64,000 bases of DNA, taken from assembly GCA_916610825.1 (NCBI GenBank), contig OU744446.1, positions 21,585,223 through 21,649,222 of the forward strand, read 5' to 3'. The notes under the pieces are model-generated. The model did not search any database and was not told the DNA's origin. It worked only from the letters and a program-made list of their open reading frames with translations. This document shows, piece after piece, positions 43,210 through 56,500 of this stretch (positions are counted from its first letter, which is position 1; every line of letters starts with the position of its first letter). This DNA is from Haliclystus octoradiatus (lineage: Eukaryota > Cnidaria > Staurozoa > Stauromedusae > Haliclystidae). The position numbers were made by a program, and so were the translations under genes.

Positions 43210-46200
43210 GCATTGTTTTAAGTCATTTTGAGCTGTTTTGTAAAATTCGAATTCCCTTGGGAATTAAGCATTGTTTTAGGTCATTTTGAGCTGTTTTTGT
43301 AAAATTCGAATTTCCTTGGGAATTAAGCATTGTTTTTGTCATTTTGAGCTGATTTTGTAAAATTCGAATTCCCTTGGGAATTAAGCATTGTTTTAAGTCA
43401 TTTTGAGCTGTTTTTGTAAAATTCGAATTCCCTTGGGAATTAAGCATTGTTTTATGTCATTTTGAGCTGTTTTTGAAAAATTCAAATTCCCTTGGGAATT
43501 AAGCATTGTTTTAGGTCATTTTGAGCTGTTTTTGAAAAATTCGAATTCCCTTGGGAATTAAGCATTGTTTTTGTCATTTTGAGCTGATTTTGTAAAATTC
43601 GAATTCCCTTGGGAATTAAGCATTGTCTTTGTCATTTTGAGCTGATTTTATAAAATTCGAATTCCCTTGGGAATTAAGCATTGTTTTAACTCATTTTGAG
43701 CTGTTTTGTAAAATTCGAATTCCCTTGGGAATTAAGCATTGTTTTAGGTCATTTTAAGCTGTTTTTGAAAAATTCGAATTCCCTTGGGAATTAAGCATTG
43801 TTTTAGGTCATTTTGAGCTGTTTTTGTAAAATTCGAATTTCCTTGGGAATTAAGCATTGTTTTTGTCATTTTGAGCTGGTTTTGTAAAATTCGAATTCCC
43901 TTGGGAATTAAGCATTGTTTTAGGTCATTTTGAGCTGTTTTTGTAAAATGCGAATTCCCTTGGGAATTAAGCATTGTTTTAGGTCAATTTGAGCTGTTTT
44001 TGAAAAATTTGAATTCCCTTGGGAATTAAGCATTGTTTTAGGTCATTTTGAGCTGTTTTTGTAAAATTCGAATTCCCTTGGGAATTAAGCATTGTTTTTG
44101 TCATTTTGAGCTGATTTTGTAAAATTCGAATTCCCTTGGGAATTAAGCATTGTTTTAAGTCATTTTGAGCTGTTTTTGTAAAATTCGAATTCCCTTGGGA
44201 ATTAAGCATTGTTTTAGGTCATTTTAAGCTGTTTTTGAAAAATTCGAATTCCTTTGGGAATTTAGCATTGTTTTAGGTCATTTTGAGCTGTTTTTGTAAA
44301 ATTCGAATTCCCTTGGGAACTGGGCATTATTTTTGGTCATTTTGAGCTGTTTTTGAAAAATTCAAATTCCCTTGGGAATTAAGCATTCTTTTAGGTCATT
44401 TTGAGCTGTTTTTGAAAAATTCGAATTCCCTTGGGAATTAAGCATTGTTTTAGGTCATTTTGAGCTGTTTTTGAAAAATTTGTATTCCTTTGGGAATAAA
44501 GCATTGTTTTAGGTCATTTTGAGCTGTTTTTGTAAAATTCGAATTCCCTTGGGAACTGAGCATTGTTTTTGGTCATTTTGAGCTGTTTTTGAAAAATTCA
44601 AATTCCCTTGGGAATTAAGCATTGTTTTATGTCATTTTGAGCTGTTTTTGAAAAATTCAAATTCCCTTGGGAATTAAGCATTGTTTTAGTTCATTGTGAG
44701 CTGTTTTTGAAAAATTCGAATTCCCTTGGGAATTAAGCATTGTTTTAGGTCATTTTGAGCTGTTTTTGTAAAATTCGAATTCCCTTGGGAATTAAGCATT
44801 GTTTTTGTCATTTTGAGCTGATTTTGTAAAATTCGAATTCCCTTGGGAATTAAGCATTGTTTAAAGTCATTTTGAGCTGTTTTTGTAAAATTCGAATTCC
44901 CTTGGGAATTAAGCATTGTTTTAGGTCATTTTGAGCTGTTTTTGAAAAATTTGAATTCCCTTGAGAATTAAGCATTGTTTTAGGTCATTTTGAGCTGTTT
45001 TTGTAAAATTCGAATTCCCTTGGGAACTGGGCATTGTTTTTGGTCATTTTGAGCTGTTTTTGAAAAATTCAAATTCCCTTGGGAATTAAGCATTGTTTTA
45101 AGTCATTTTGAGCTGTTTTTGTAAAATTCGAATTCCCTTGGGAATTAAGCATTGTCTTTGTCATTTTGAGCTGATTTTATAAAATTCGAATTCCCTTGAA
45201 AATTAAGCATTGTTTTAAGTCATTTTGAGCTGTTTTGTAAAATTCGAATTCCCTTGGGAATTAAGCATTGTTTTAGGTCATTTTAAGCTGTTTTTGAAAA
45301 ATTCGAATTCCCTTGGGAATTAAGCATTGTTTTAGGTCATTTTGAGCTGTTTTTGTAAAATTCGAATTTCCTTGGGAATTAAGCATTGTTTTTGTCATTT
45401 TGAGCTGATTTTGTAAAATTCGAATTCCCTTGGGAATTAAGCATTGTTTTAAGTCATTTTGAGCTGTTTTTGTAAAATTCGAATTCCCTTGGGAATTAAG
45501 CATTGTTTTATGTCATTTTGAGCTGTTTTTGAAAAATTCAAATTCCCTTGGGAATTAAGCATTGTTTTAGGTCATTTTGAGCTGTTTTTGAAAAATTTGA
45601 ATTCCCTTGGGAATTAAGCATTGTTTTTGTCATTTTGAGCTGATTTTGTAAAATTCGAATTCCCTTGGGAATTAAGCATTGTCTTTGTCATTTTGAGCTG
45701 ATTTTATAAAATTCGAATTCCCTTGGGAATTAAGCATTGTTTTAACTCATTTTGAGCTGTTTTGTAAAATTCGAATTCCCTTGGGAATTAAGCATTGTTT
45801 TAGGTCATTTTAAGCTGTTTTTGAAAAATTCGAATTCCCTTGGGAATTAAGCATTGTTTTAGGTCATTTTGAGCTGTTTTTGAAAAATTCGAATTTCCTT
45901 GGGAATTAAGCATTGTTTTTGTCATTTTGAGCTGATTTTGTAAAATTCGAATTCCCTTGGGAATTAAGCATTGTTTTAAGTCATTTTGAGCTGTTTTTGT
46001 AAAATGCGAATTCCCTTGGGAATTAAGCATTGTTTTAGGTCAATTTGAGCTGTTTTTGAAAAATTTGAATTCCCTTGGGAATTAAGCATTGTTTTAGGTC
46101 ATTTTGAGCTGTTTTTGTAAAATTCGAATTCCCTTGGGAATTAAGCATTGTTTTTGTCATTTTGAGCTGATTTTGTAAAATTCGAATTCCCTTGGGAATT

Positions 46201-47320
46201 AAGCATTGTTTTAAGTCATTTTGAGCTGTTTTTGTAAAATTCGAATTCCCTTGGGAATTAAGCATTGTTTTAGGTCATTTTAAGCTGTTTTTGAAAAATT
46301 CGAATTCCTTTGGGAATTAAGCATTGTTTTAGGTCATTTTGAGCTGTTTTTGTAAAATTCGAATTCCCTTGGGAACTGGGCATTATTTTTGGTCATTTTG
46401 AGCTGTTTTTGAAAAATTCAAATTCCCTTGGGAATTAAGCATTCTTTTAGGTCATTTTGAGCTGTTTTTGAAAAATTCGAATTCCCTTGGGAATTAAGCA
46501 TTGTTTTAGGTCATTTTGAGCTGTTTTTGAAAAATTCGAATTCCCTTGGGAATAAAGCATTGTTTTAGGTCATTTTGAGCTGTTTTTGAAAAATTCGAAT
46601 TCCCTTGGGAACTGAGCATTGTTTTTGGTCATTTTGAGCTGTTTTTGAAAAATTCAAATTCCCTTTGGAATTAAGCATTGTTTTATGTCATTTTGAGCTG
46701 TTTTTGAAAAATTCAAATTCCCTTGGGAATTAAGCATTGTTTTAGTTCATTGTGAGCTGTTTTTGAAAAATTCGAATTCCCTTGGGAATTAAGCATTGTT
46801 TTAGGTCATTTTGAGCTGTTTTTGTAAAATTCGAATTCCCTTGGGAATTAAGCATTGTTTTTGTCATTTTGAGCTGATTTTGTAAAATTCGAATTCCCTT
46901 GGGAATTAAGCATTGTTTAAAGTCATTTTGAGCTGTTTTTGTAAAATTCGAATTCCCTTGGGAATTAAGCATTGTTTTAGGTCATTTTGAGCTGTTTTTG
47001 AAAAATTTGAATTCCCTTGAGAATTAAGCATTGTTTTAGGTCATTTTGAGCTGTTTTTGTAAAATTCGAATTCCCTTGGGAACTGGGCATTGTTTTTGGT
47101 CATTTTGAGCTGTTTTTGAAAAATTCAAATTCCCTTGGGAAGTAAGCATTGTTTTAAGTCATTTTGAGCTGTTTTTGTAAAATTCGAATTCCCTTGGGAA
47201 TTAAGCATTGTTTTAGGTCATTTTGAGCTGTTTTTGAAAAATTTGAATTCCCTTGGGAATTAAGCATTGTTTTAGGTCATTTTAAGCTGTTTTTGAAAAA
47301 TTCGAATTCCCTTGGGAATT
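43210..47320. repeat. 2056-bp tandem higher-order repeat
   Basis: Two adjacent copies at an offset of 2056 bp, about 43210-45265 and 45266-47320. Shared markers are CATTGTCTTTGTC (43621 / 45677), TTAGTTCATTGTGAGC (44687 / 46743) and AATGCGAATTCCC (near 43947 / 46003). Small differences between the copies are point changes, plus monomers switched between the GAAAAATTC and GTAAAATTC endings. Confidence 0.8.
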
Positions 47321-47599
47321 AAGCATTGTTTTAGGTCATTTTGAGCTGTTTTTGTAAAATTCGAATTTCCTTGGGAATTAAGCATTGTTTTTGTCATTTT
47401 GAGCTGATTTTGTAAAATTCGAATTCCCTTGGGAATTAAGCATTGTCTTGAGTCATTTTGAGCTGTTTTTGTAAAATTCGAAATCCCTTGGGAATTAAGC
47501 ATTGTTTTAGGTCAATTTGAGCTGTTTTTGAAAAATTTGAATTCCCTTGGGAATTAAGCATTGTTTTAGGTCATTTTGAGCTGTTTTTGTAAAATTCGA

Positions 47600-50500
47600 A
47601 TTCCCTTGGGAATTAAGCATTGTTTTAGGTCATTTTAAGCTGTTTTTGAAAAATTCGAATTCCTTTGGGAATTTAGCATTGTTTTAGGTCATTTTGAGCT
47701 GTTTTTGTAAAATTCGAATTCCCTTGGGAACTGGGCATTATTTTTGGTCATTTTGAGCTGTTTTTGAAAAATTCAAATTCCCTTGGGAATTAAGCATTCT
47801 TTTAGGTCATTTTGAGCTGTTTTTGAAAAATTCGAATTCCCTTGGGAATTAAGCATTGTTTTAGGTCATTTTGAGCTGTTTTTGAAAAATTTGAATTCCT
47901 TTGGGAATAAAGCATTGTTTTAGGTCATTTTGAGCTGTTTTTGTAAAATTCGAATTCCCTTGGGAACTGAGCATTGTTTTTGGTCATTTTGAGCTGTTTT
48001 TGAAATATTCAAATTCCCTTGGGAATTAAGCATTGTTTTATGTCATTTTGAGCTGTTTTTGAAAAATTCAAATTCCCTTGGGAATTAAGCATTGTTTTAG
48101 TTCATTGTGAGCTGTTTTTGAAAAATTCGAATTCCCTTGGGAATTAAGCATTGTTTTAGGTCATTTTGAGCTGTTTTTGTAAAATTCGAATTCCCTTGGG
48201 AATTAAGCATTGTTTTTGTCATTTTGAGCTGATTTTGTAAAATTCGAATTCCCTTGGGAATTAAGCATTGTTTAAAGTCATTTTGAGCTGTTTTTGTAAA
48301 ATTCGAATTCCCTTGGGAATTAAGCATTGTTTTAGGTCATTTTGAGCTGTTTTTGAAAAATTTGAATTCCCTTGAGAATTAAGCATTGTTTTAGGTCATT
48401 TTGAGCTGTTTTTGTAAAATTCGAATTCCCTTGGGAACTGGGCATTGTTTTTGGTCATTTTGAGCTGTTTTTGAAAAATTCAAATTCCCTTGGGAAGTAA
48501 GCATTGTTTTAAGTCATTTTGAGCTGTTTTTGTAAAATTCGAATTCCCTTGGGAATTAAGCATTGTTTTAGGTCATTTTGAGCTGTTTTTGAAAAATTTG
48601 AATTCCCTTGGGAATTAAGCATTGTTTTAGGTCATTTTGAGCTGTTTTTGAAAAATTCGAATTCACTTGGGAATTAAGCATTGTTTTAGGTCATTTTGAG
48701 CTGTTTTTGTAAAATTCGAATTTCCTTGGGAATTAAGCATTGTTTTTGTCATTTTGAGCTGATTTTGTAAAATTCGAATTCCCTTGGGAATTAAGCATTG
48801 TCTTGAGTCATTTTGAGCTGTTTTTGTAAAATTCGAAATCCCTTGGGAATTAAGCATTGTTTTAGGTCAATTTGAGCTGTTTTTGAAAAATTTGAATTCC
48901 CTTGGGAATTAAGCATTGTTTTAGGTCATTTTGAGCTGTTTTTGTAAAATTCGAATTCCCTTGGGAATTAAGCATTGTTTTTGTCATTTTGAGCTGATTT
49001 TGTAAAATTCGAATTCCCTTGGGAATTAAGCATTGTTTTAAGTCATTTTGAGCTGTTTTTGTAAAATTCGAATTCCCTTGGGAATTAAGCATTGTTTTAG
49101 GTCATTTTAAGCTGTTTTTGAAAAATTCGAATTCCCTTGGGAATTAAGCATTGTTTTAGGTCATTTTGAGCTGTTTTTGTAAAATTCGAATTTCCTTGGG
49201 AATTAAGCATTGTTTTTGTCATTTTGAGCTGATTTTGTAAAATTCGAATTCCCTTGGGAATTAAGCATTGTCTTGAGTCATTTTGAGCTGTTTTTGTAAA
49301 ATTCGAAATCCCTTGGGAATTAAGCATTGTTTTAGGTCAATTTGAGCTGTTTTTGAAAAATTTGAATTCCCTTGGGAATTAAGCATTGTTTTAGGTCATT
49401 TTGAGCTGTTTTTGTAAAATTCGAATTCCCTTGGGAATTAAGCATTGTTTTTGTCATTTTGAGCTGATTTTGTAAAATTCGAATTCCCTTGGGAATTAAG
49501 CATTGTTTTAAGTCATTTTGAGCTGTTTTTTGTAAAATTCGAATTCCCTTGGGAATTAAGCATTGTTTTAGGTCATTTTAAGCTGTTTTTGAAAAATTCG
49601 AATTCCTTTGGGAATTTAGCATTGTTTTAGGTCATTTTGAGCTGTTTTTGTAAAATTCGAATTCCCTTGGGAACTGGGCATTATTTTTGGTCATTTTGAG
49701 CTGTTTTTGAAAAATTCAAATTCCCTTGGGAATTAAGCATTGTTTTAGGTCATTTTGAGCTGTTTTTGAAAAATTCGAATTCCCTTGGGAATTAAGCATT
49801 GTTTTAGGTCATTTTGAGCTGTTTTTGAAGAATTTGAATTCCTTTGGGAATAAAGCATTGTTTTAGGTCATTTTGAGCTGTTTTTGTAAAATTCGAATTC
49901 CCTTGGGAACTGAGCATTGTTTTTGGTCATTTTGAGCTGTTTTTGAAAAATTCAAATTCCCTTTGGAATTAAGCATTGTTTTATGTCATTTTGAGCTGTT
50001 TTTGAAAAATTCAAATTCCCTTGGGAATTAAGCATTGTTTTAGTTCATTGTGAGCTGTTTTTGAAAAATTCGAATTCCCTTGGGAATTAAGCATTGTTTT
50101 AGGTCATTTTGAGCTGTTTTTGTAAAATTCGAATTCCCTTGGGAATTAAGCATTGTTTTTGTCATTTTGAGCTGATTTTGTAAAATTCGAATTCCCTTGG
50201 GAATTAAGCATTGTTTAAAGTCATTTTGAGCTGTTTTTGTAAAATTCGAATTCCCTTGGGAATTAAGCATTGTTTTAGGTCATTTTGAGCTGTTTTTGAA
50301 AAATTTGAATTCCCTTGGGAATTAAGCATTGTTTTAGGTCATTTTGAGCTGTTTTTGTAAAATTCGAATTCCCTTGGGAATTAAGCATTGTTTTAGGTCA
50401 ATTTGAGCTGTTTTTGAAAAATTTGAATTCCCTTGGGAATTAAGCATTGTTTTAGGTCATTTTGAGCTGTTTTTGTAAAATTCGAATTCCCTTGGGAATT

Positions 50501-53500
50501 AAGCATTGTTTTTGTCATTTTGAGCTGATTTTGTAAAATTCGAATTCCCTTGGGAATTAAGCATTGTTTTAAGTCATTTTGAGCTGTTTTTGTAAAATTC
50601 GAATTCCCTTGGGAATTAAGCATTGTTTTAGGTCATTTTAAGCTGTTTTTGAAAAATTCGAATTCCTTTGGGAATTTAGCATTGTTTTAGGTCATTTTGA
50701 GCTGTTTTTGTAAAATTCCAATACCCTTGGGAACTGGGTATTGTTTTTGGTCATTTTGAGCTGTTTTTGAAAAATTCAAATTCCCTTGGGAATTAAGCAT
50801 TGTTTTAGGTCATTTTGAGCTGTTTTTGAAAAATTCGAATTCCCTTGGGAATTAAGCATTGTTTTAGGTCATTTTGAGCTGTTTTTGAAGAATTTGAATT
50901 CCTTTGGGAATAAAGCATTGTTTTAGGTTATTTTGAGCTGTTTTTGTAAAATTCGAATTCCCTTGGGAACTGAGCATTGTTTTTGGTCATTTTGAGCTGT
51001 TTTTGAAAAATTCAAATTCCCTTGGGAATTAAGCATTGTTTTATGTCATTTTGAGCTGTTTTTGAAAAATTCAAATTCCCTTGGGAATTAAGCATTGTTT
51101 TAGTTCATTGTGAGCTGTTTTTGAAAAATTCGAATTCCCTTGGGAATTAAGCATTGTTTTAGGTCATTTTGAGCTGTTTTTGTAAAATTCGAATTCCCTT
51201 GGGAATTAAGCATTGTTTTTGTCATTTTGAGCTGATTTTGTAAAATTCGAATTCCCTTGGGAATTAAGCATTGTTTAAAGTCATTTTGAGCTGTTTTTGT
51301 AAAATTCGAATTCCCTTGGGAATTAAGCATTGTTTTAGGTCATTTTGAGCTGTTTTTGAAAAATTTGAATTCCCTTGGGAATTAAGCATTGTTTTAGGTC
51401 ATTTTGAGCTGTTTTTGTAAAATTCGAATTACCTTGGGAACTGGGCATTGTTTTTGGTCATTTTGAGCTGTTTTTGAAAAATTCAAATTCCCTTGGGAAT
51501 TAAGCATTGTTTTAAGTCATTTTGAGCTGTTTTTGTAAAATTCGAATTCCCTTGGGAATTAAGCATTGTTTTAGGTCATTTTGAGCTGTTTTTGAAAAAT
51601 TTGAATTCCCTTGGGAATTAAGCATTGTTTTAGGTCATTTTGAGCTGTTTTTGTAAAATTCGAATTCCCTTGGGAACTGGGCATTGCTTTTGGTCATTTT
51701 GAGCTGTTTTTGAAAAATTCAAATTCCCTTGGGAATTAAGCATTGTTTTAAGTCATTTTGAGCTGTTTTTGTAAAATTCGAATTCCCTTGGGAATTAAGC
51801 ATTGTTTTAGGTCATTTTGAGCTGTTTTTGAAAAATTCGAATTCTCTTGGGAATTAAGCATTGTTTTAGGTCATTTTGAGCTGTTTTTGTAAAATTCGAA
51901 TTCCCTTGGGAACTGGGCATTGTTTTTGGTCATTTTGAGCTGTTTTTGAAAAATTCAAATTCCCTTGGGAATTAAGCATTGTTTTAAGTCATTTTGAGCT
52001 GTTTTTGTAAAATTCGAATTCCCATGGGAATTAAGCATTGTTTTAGGTCATTTTGAGCTGTTTTTGAAAAATTTGAATTCCCTTGGGAATTAAGCATTGT
52101 GTTAGGTCATTTTGAGCTGTTTTTGAAAAATTCGAATTCCCTTGGGAATTAAGCATTGTTTTAGATCATTTTGAGCTGTTTTTGTAAAATTCGAATTCCC
52201 TTGGGAACTGGGCATTGTTTTTGGTCATTTTGAGCTGTTTTTGAAAAATTCAAATTCCCTTGGGAATTAAGCATTGTTTTAGGTCATTTTGAGCTGTTTT
52301 AGAAAAATTCGAATTCCCTTGGGAATTAAGCATTGTTTTAGGTCATTTTAAGCTGTTTTTGAAAAATTCAAATTCCCTTGGGAATTAAGCATTGTTTTAG
52401 GTCATTTTGAGCTGTTTTTGAAAAATTCGAATTCCCTTGGGAATTAAGCATTGTTTTGGGTCATTTTGAGCTGTTTTTGTAAAATTCGAATTCCCTTTGG
52501 AATTAAGCATTGTTTTTGTCATTTTGAGCTGATTTTGTAAAATTCGAATTCCCTTGGGAATTAAGCTTTGTTTTAGGTCATTTTGAGCTGTTTTTGAAAA
52601 ATTCGACTTCCCTTGGGAATTAAGCATTGTTTTAGGTCATTTTGAGCTGTTTTTGTAAAATTCGAATTCCCTTGGGAACTGGGCATTGTTTTTGGTCATT
52701 TTGAGCTGTTTTTGAAAAATTCAAATTCCTTTGGGAATTAAGCATTGTTTTAGGTCATTTTGAGCTGTTTTTGAAAAATTTGAATTCCCTTGGGAATTAA
52801 GCATTGTTTTAGGTCATTTTGGGCTGTTTTTGAAAAATTTGAATTCCTTTGGGAATTAAGCATTGTTTTAGGTCATTTTGAGCTGTTTTTGAAAAATTCG
52901 AATTCCCTTGGGAACTGGGCATTGTTTTTGGTCATTTTGAGCTGTTTTTGAAAAATTCAAATTCCCTTTGGAATTAAGCATTGTTTTATGTCATTTTGAG
53001 CTGTTTTTGAAAAATTCAAATTCCCTTGGGAATAAAGCATTGTTTTAGGTCATTTTGAGCTGTTTTTAAAAAATTTGAATTCCCTTGGGAATTAAGCATT
53101 GTTTTTGTCATTTTGAGCTGATTTTGAAAAATTCGAATTCTCTTGGGAATTAGGCATTGTTTTTGATCGGTTTAATATGTTTTTGTAAAATTCGAATTCC
53201 CTTGAGAATTAAACATTGTTTTAGGTCATTTTGAGCTGTTTTTGAAAAATTCAAATTCCCTTGGGAATTAAGCATTATTTTATGTCATTTTGAGCTGTTT
53301 TTGAAAAATTCGAATTCCCTTGGGAATTAAGCATTGTTTTAGGTCATTTTGAGCTGTTTTTATAAAATTTGAATTCCCTTGGGAATTAAGCATTGTTTTA
53401 GGTCATTTTAAGCTGTTTTTGAAAAATTCGAATTCCCTTGGGAATTAAGCATTGTTTTAGGTCATTTTGAGCTGTTTTTGTAAAATTCGAATTTCCTTGG

Positions 53501-56500
53501 GAATTAAGCATTGTTTTTGTCATTTTGAGCTGATTTTGTAAAATTCGAATTCCCTTGGGAATTAAGCATTGTTTTAAGTCATTTTGAGCTGTTTTTGTAA
53601 AATTCGAATTCCCTTGGGAATTAAGCATTGTTTTAGGTCAATTTGAGCTGTTTTTGAAAAATTTGAATTCCCTTGGGAATTAAGCATTGTTTTAGGTCAT
53701 TTTGAGCTGTTTTTGTAAAATTCGAATTCCCTTGGGAATTAAGCATTGTTTTTGTCATTTTGAGCTGATTTTGTAAAATTCGAATTCCCTTGGGAATTAA
53801 GCATTGTTTTAAGTCATTTTGAGCTGTTTTTGTAAAATTCGAATTCCCTTGGGAATTAAGCATTGTTTTAGGTCATTTTAAGCTGTTTTTGAAAAATTCG
53901 AATTCCTTTGGGAATTAAGCATTGTTTTAGGTCATTTTGAGCTGTTTTTGAAAAATTCGAATTCCCTTGGGAACTGGGCATTATTTTTGGTCATTTTGAG
54001 CTGTTTTTGAAAAATTCAAATTCCCTTGGGAATTAAGCATTCTTTTAGGTCATTTTGAGCTGTTTTTGAAAAATTCGAATTCCCTTGGGAATTAAGCATT
54101 GTTTTAGGTCATTTTGAGCTGTTTTTGAAAAATTTGAATTCCTTTGGGAATAAAGCATTGTTTTAGGTCATTTTGAGCTGTTTTTGTAAAATTCGAATTC
54201 CCTTGGGAACTGAGCATTGTTTTTGGTCATTTTGAGCTGTTTTTGAAAAATTCAAATTCCCTTGGGAATTAAGCATTGTTTTATGTCATTTTGAGCTGTT
54301 TTTGAAAAATTCAAATTCCCTTGGGAATTAAGCATTGTTTTAGTTCATTGTGAGCTGTTTTTGAAAAATTCGAATTCCCTTGGGAATTAAGCATTGTTTT
54401 AGGTCATTTTGAGCTGTTTTTGTAAAATTCGAATTCCCTTGGGAATTAAGCATTGTTTTTGTCATTTTGAGCTGATTTTGTAAAATTCGAATTCCCTTGG
54501 GAATTAAGCATTGTTTAAAGTCATTTTGAGCTGTTTTTGTAAAATTCGAATTCCCTTGGGAATTAAGCATTGTTTTAGGTCATTTTGAGCTGTTTTTGAA
54601 AAATTTGAATTCCCTTGAGAATTAAGCATTGTTTTAGGTCATTTTGAGCTGTTTTTGTAAAATTCGAATTCCCTTGGGAACTGGGCATTGTTTTTGGTCA
54701 TTTTGAGCTGTTTTTGAAAAATTCAAATTCCCTTGGGAATTAAGCATTGTTTTAAGTCATTTTGAGCTGTTTTTGTAAAATTCGAATTCCCTTGGGAATT
54801 AAGCATTGTTTTAGGTCATTTTGAGCTGTTTTTGAAAAATTTGAATTCCCTTGGGAATTAAGCATTGTTTTAGGTCATTTTAAGCTGTTTTTGAAAAATT
54901 CGAATTCCCTTGGGAATTAAGCATTGTTTTAGGTCATTTTGAGCTGTTTTTGTAAAATTCGAATTTCCTTGGGAATTAAGCATTGTTTTTGTCATTTTGA
55001 GCTGATTTTGTAAAATTCGAATTCCCTTGGGAATTAAGCATTGTCTTGAGTCATTTTGAGCTGTTTTTGTAAAATTCGAAATCCCTTGGGAATTAAGCAT
55101 TGTTTTAGGTCAATTTGAGCTGTTTTTGAAAAATTTGAATTCCCTTGGGAATTAAGCATTGTTTTAGGTCATTTTGAGCTGTTTTTGTAAAATTCGAATT
55201 CCCTTGGGAATTAAGCATTGTTTTTGTCATTTTGAGCTGATTTTGTAAAATTCGAATTCCCTTGGGAATTAAGCATTGTTTTAAGTCATTTTGAGCTGTT
55301 TTTGTAAAATTCGAATTCCCTTGGGAATTAAGCATTGTTTTAGGTCATTTTAAGCTGTTTTTGAAAAATTCGAATTCCCTTGGGAATTAAGCATTGTTTT
55401 AGGTCATTTTGAGCTGTTTTTGAAAAATTCGAATTTCCTTGGGAATTAAGCATTGTTTTTGTCATTTTGAGCTGATTTTGTAAAATTCGAATTCCCTTGG
55501 GAATTAAGCATTGTCTTGAGTCATTTTGAGCTGTTTTTGTAAAATTCGAAATCCCTTGGGAATTAAGCATTGTTTTAGGTCAATTTGAGCTGTTTTTGAA
55601 AAATTTGAATTCCCTTGGGAATTAAGCATTGTTTTAGGTCATTTTGAGCTGTTTTTGTAAAATTCGAATTCCCTTGGGAATTAAGCATTGTTTTTGTCAT
55701 TTTGAGCTGATTTTGTAAAATTCGAATTCCCTTGGGAATTAAGCATTGTTTTAAGTCATTTTGAGCTGTTTTTTGTAAAATTCGAATTCCCTTGGGAATT
55801 AAGCATTGTTTTAGGTCATTTTAAGCTGTTTTTGAAAAATTCGAATTCCTTTGGGAATTTAGCATTGTTTTAGGTCATTTTGAGCTGTTTTTGTAAAATT
55901 CGAATTCCCTTGGGAACTGGGCATTATTTTTGATCATTTTGAGCTGTTTTTGAAAAATTCAAATTCCCTTGGGAATTAAGCATTGTTTTAGGTCATTTTG
56001 AGCTGTTTTTGAAAAATTCGAATTCCCTTGGGAATTAAGCATTGTTTTAGGTCATTTTGAGCTGTTTTTGAAGAATTTGAATTCCTTTGGGAATAAAGCA
56101 TTGTTTTAGGTCATTTTGAGCTGTTTTTGTAAAATTCGAATTCCCTTGGGAACTGAGCATTGTTTTTGGTCATTTTGAGCTGTTTTTGAAAAATTCAAAT
56201 TCCCTTGGGAATTAAGCATTGTTTTATGTCATTTTGAGCTGTTTTTGAAAAATTCAAATTCCCTTGGGAATTAAGCATTGTTTTAGTTCATTGTGAGCTG
56301 TTTTTGAAAAATTCGAATTCCCTTGGGAATTAAGCATTGTTTTAGGTCATTTTGAGCTGTTTTTGTAAAATTCGAATTCCCTTGGGAATTAAGCATTGTT
56401 TTTGTCATTTTGAGCTGATTTTGTAAAATTCGAATTCCCTTGGGAATTAAGCATTGTTTAAAGTCATTTTGAGCTGTTTTTGTAAAATTCGAATTCCCTT

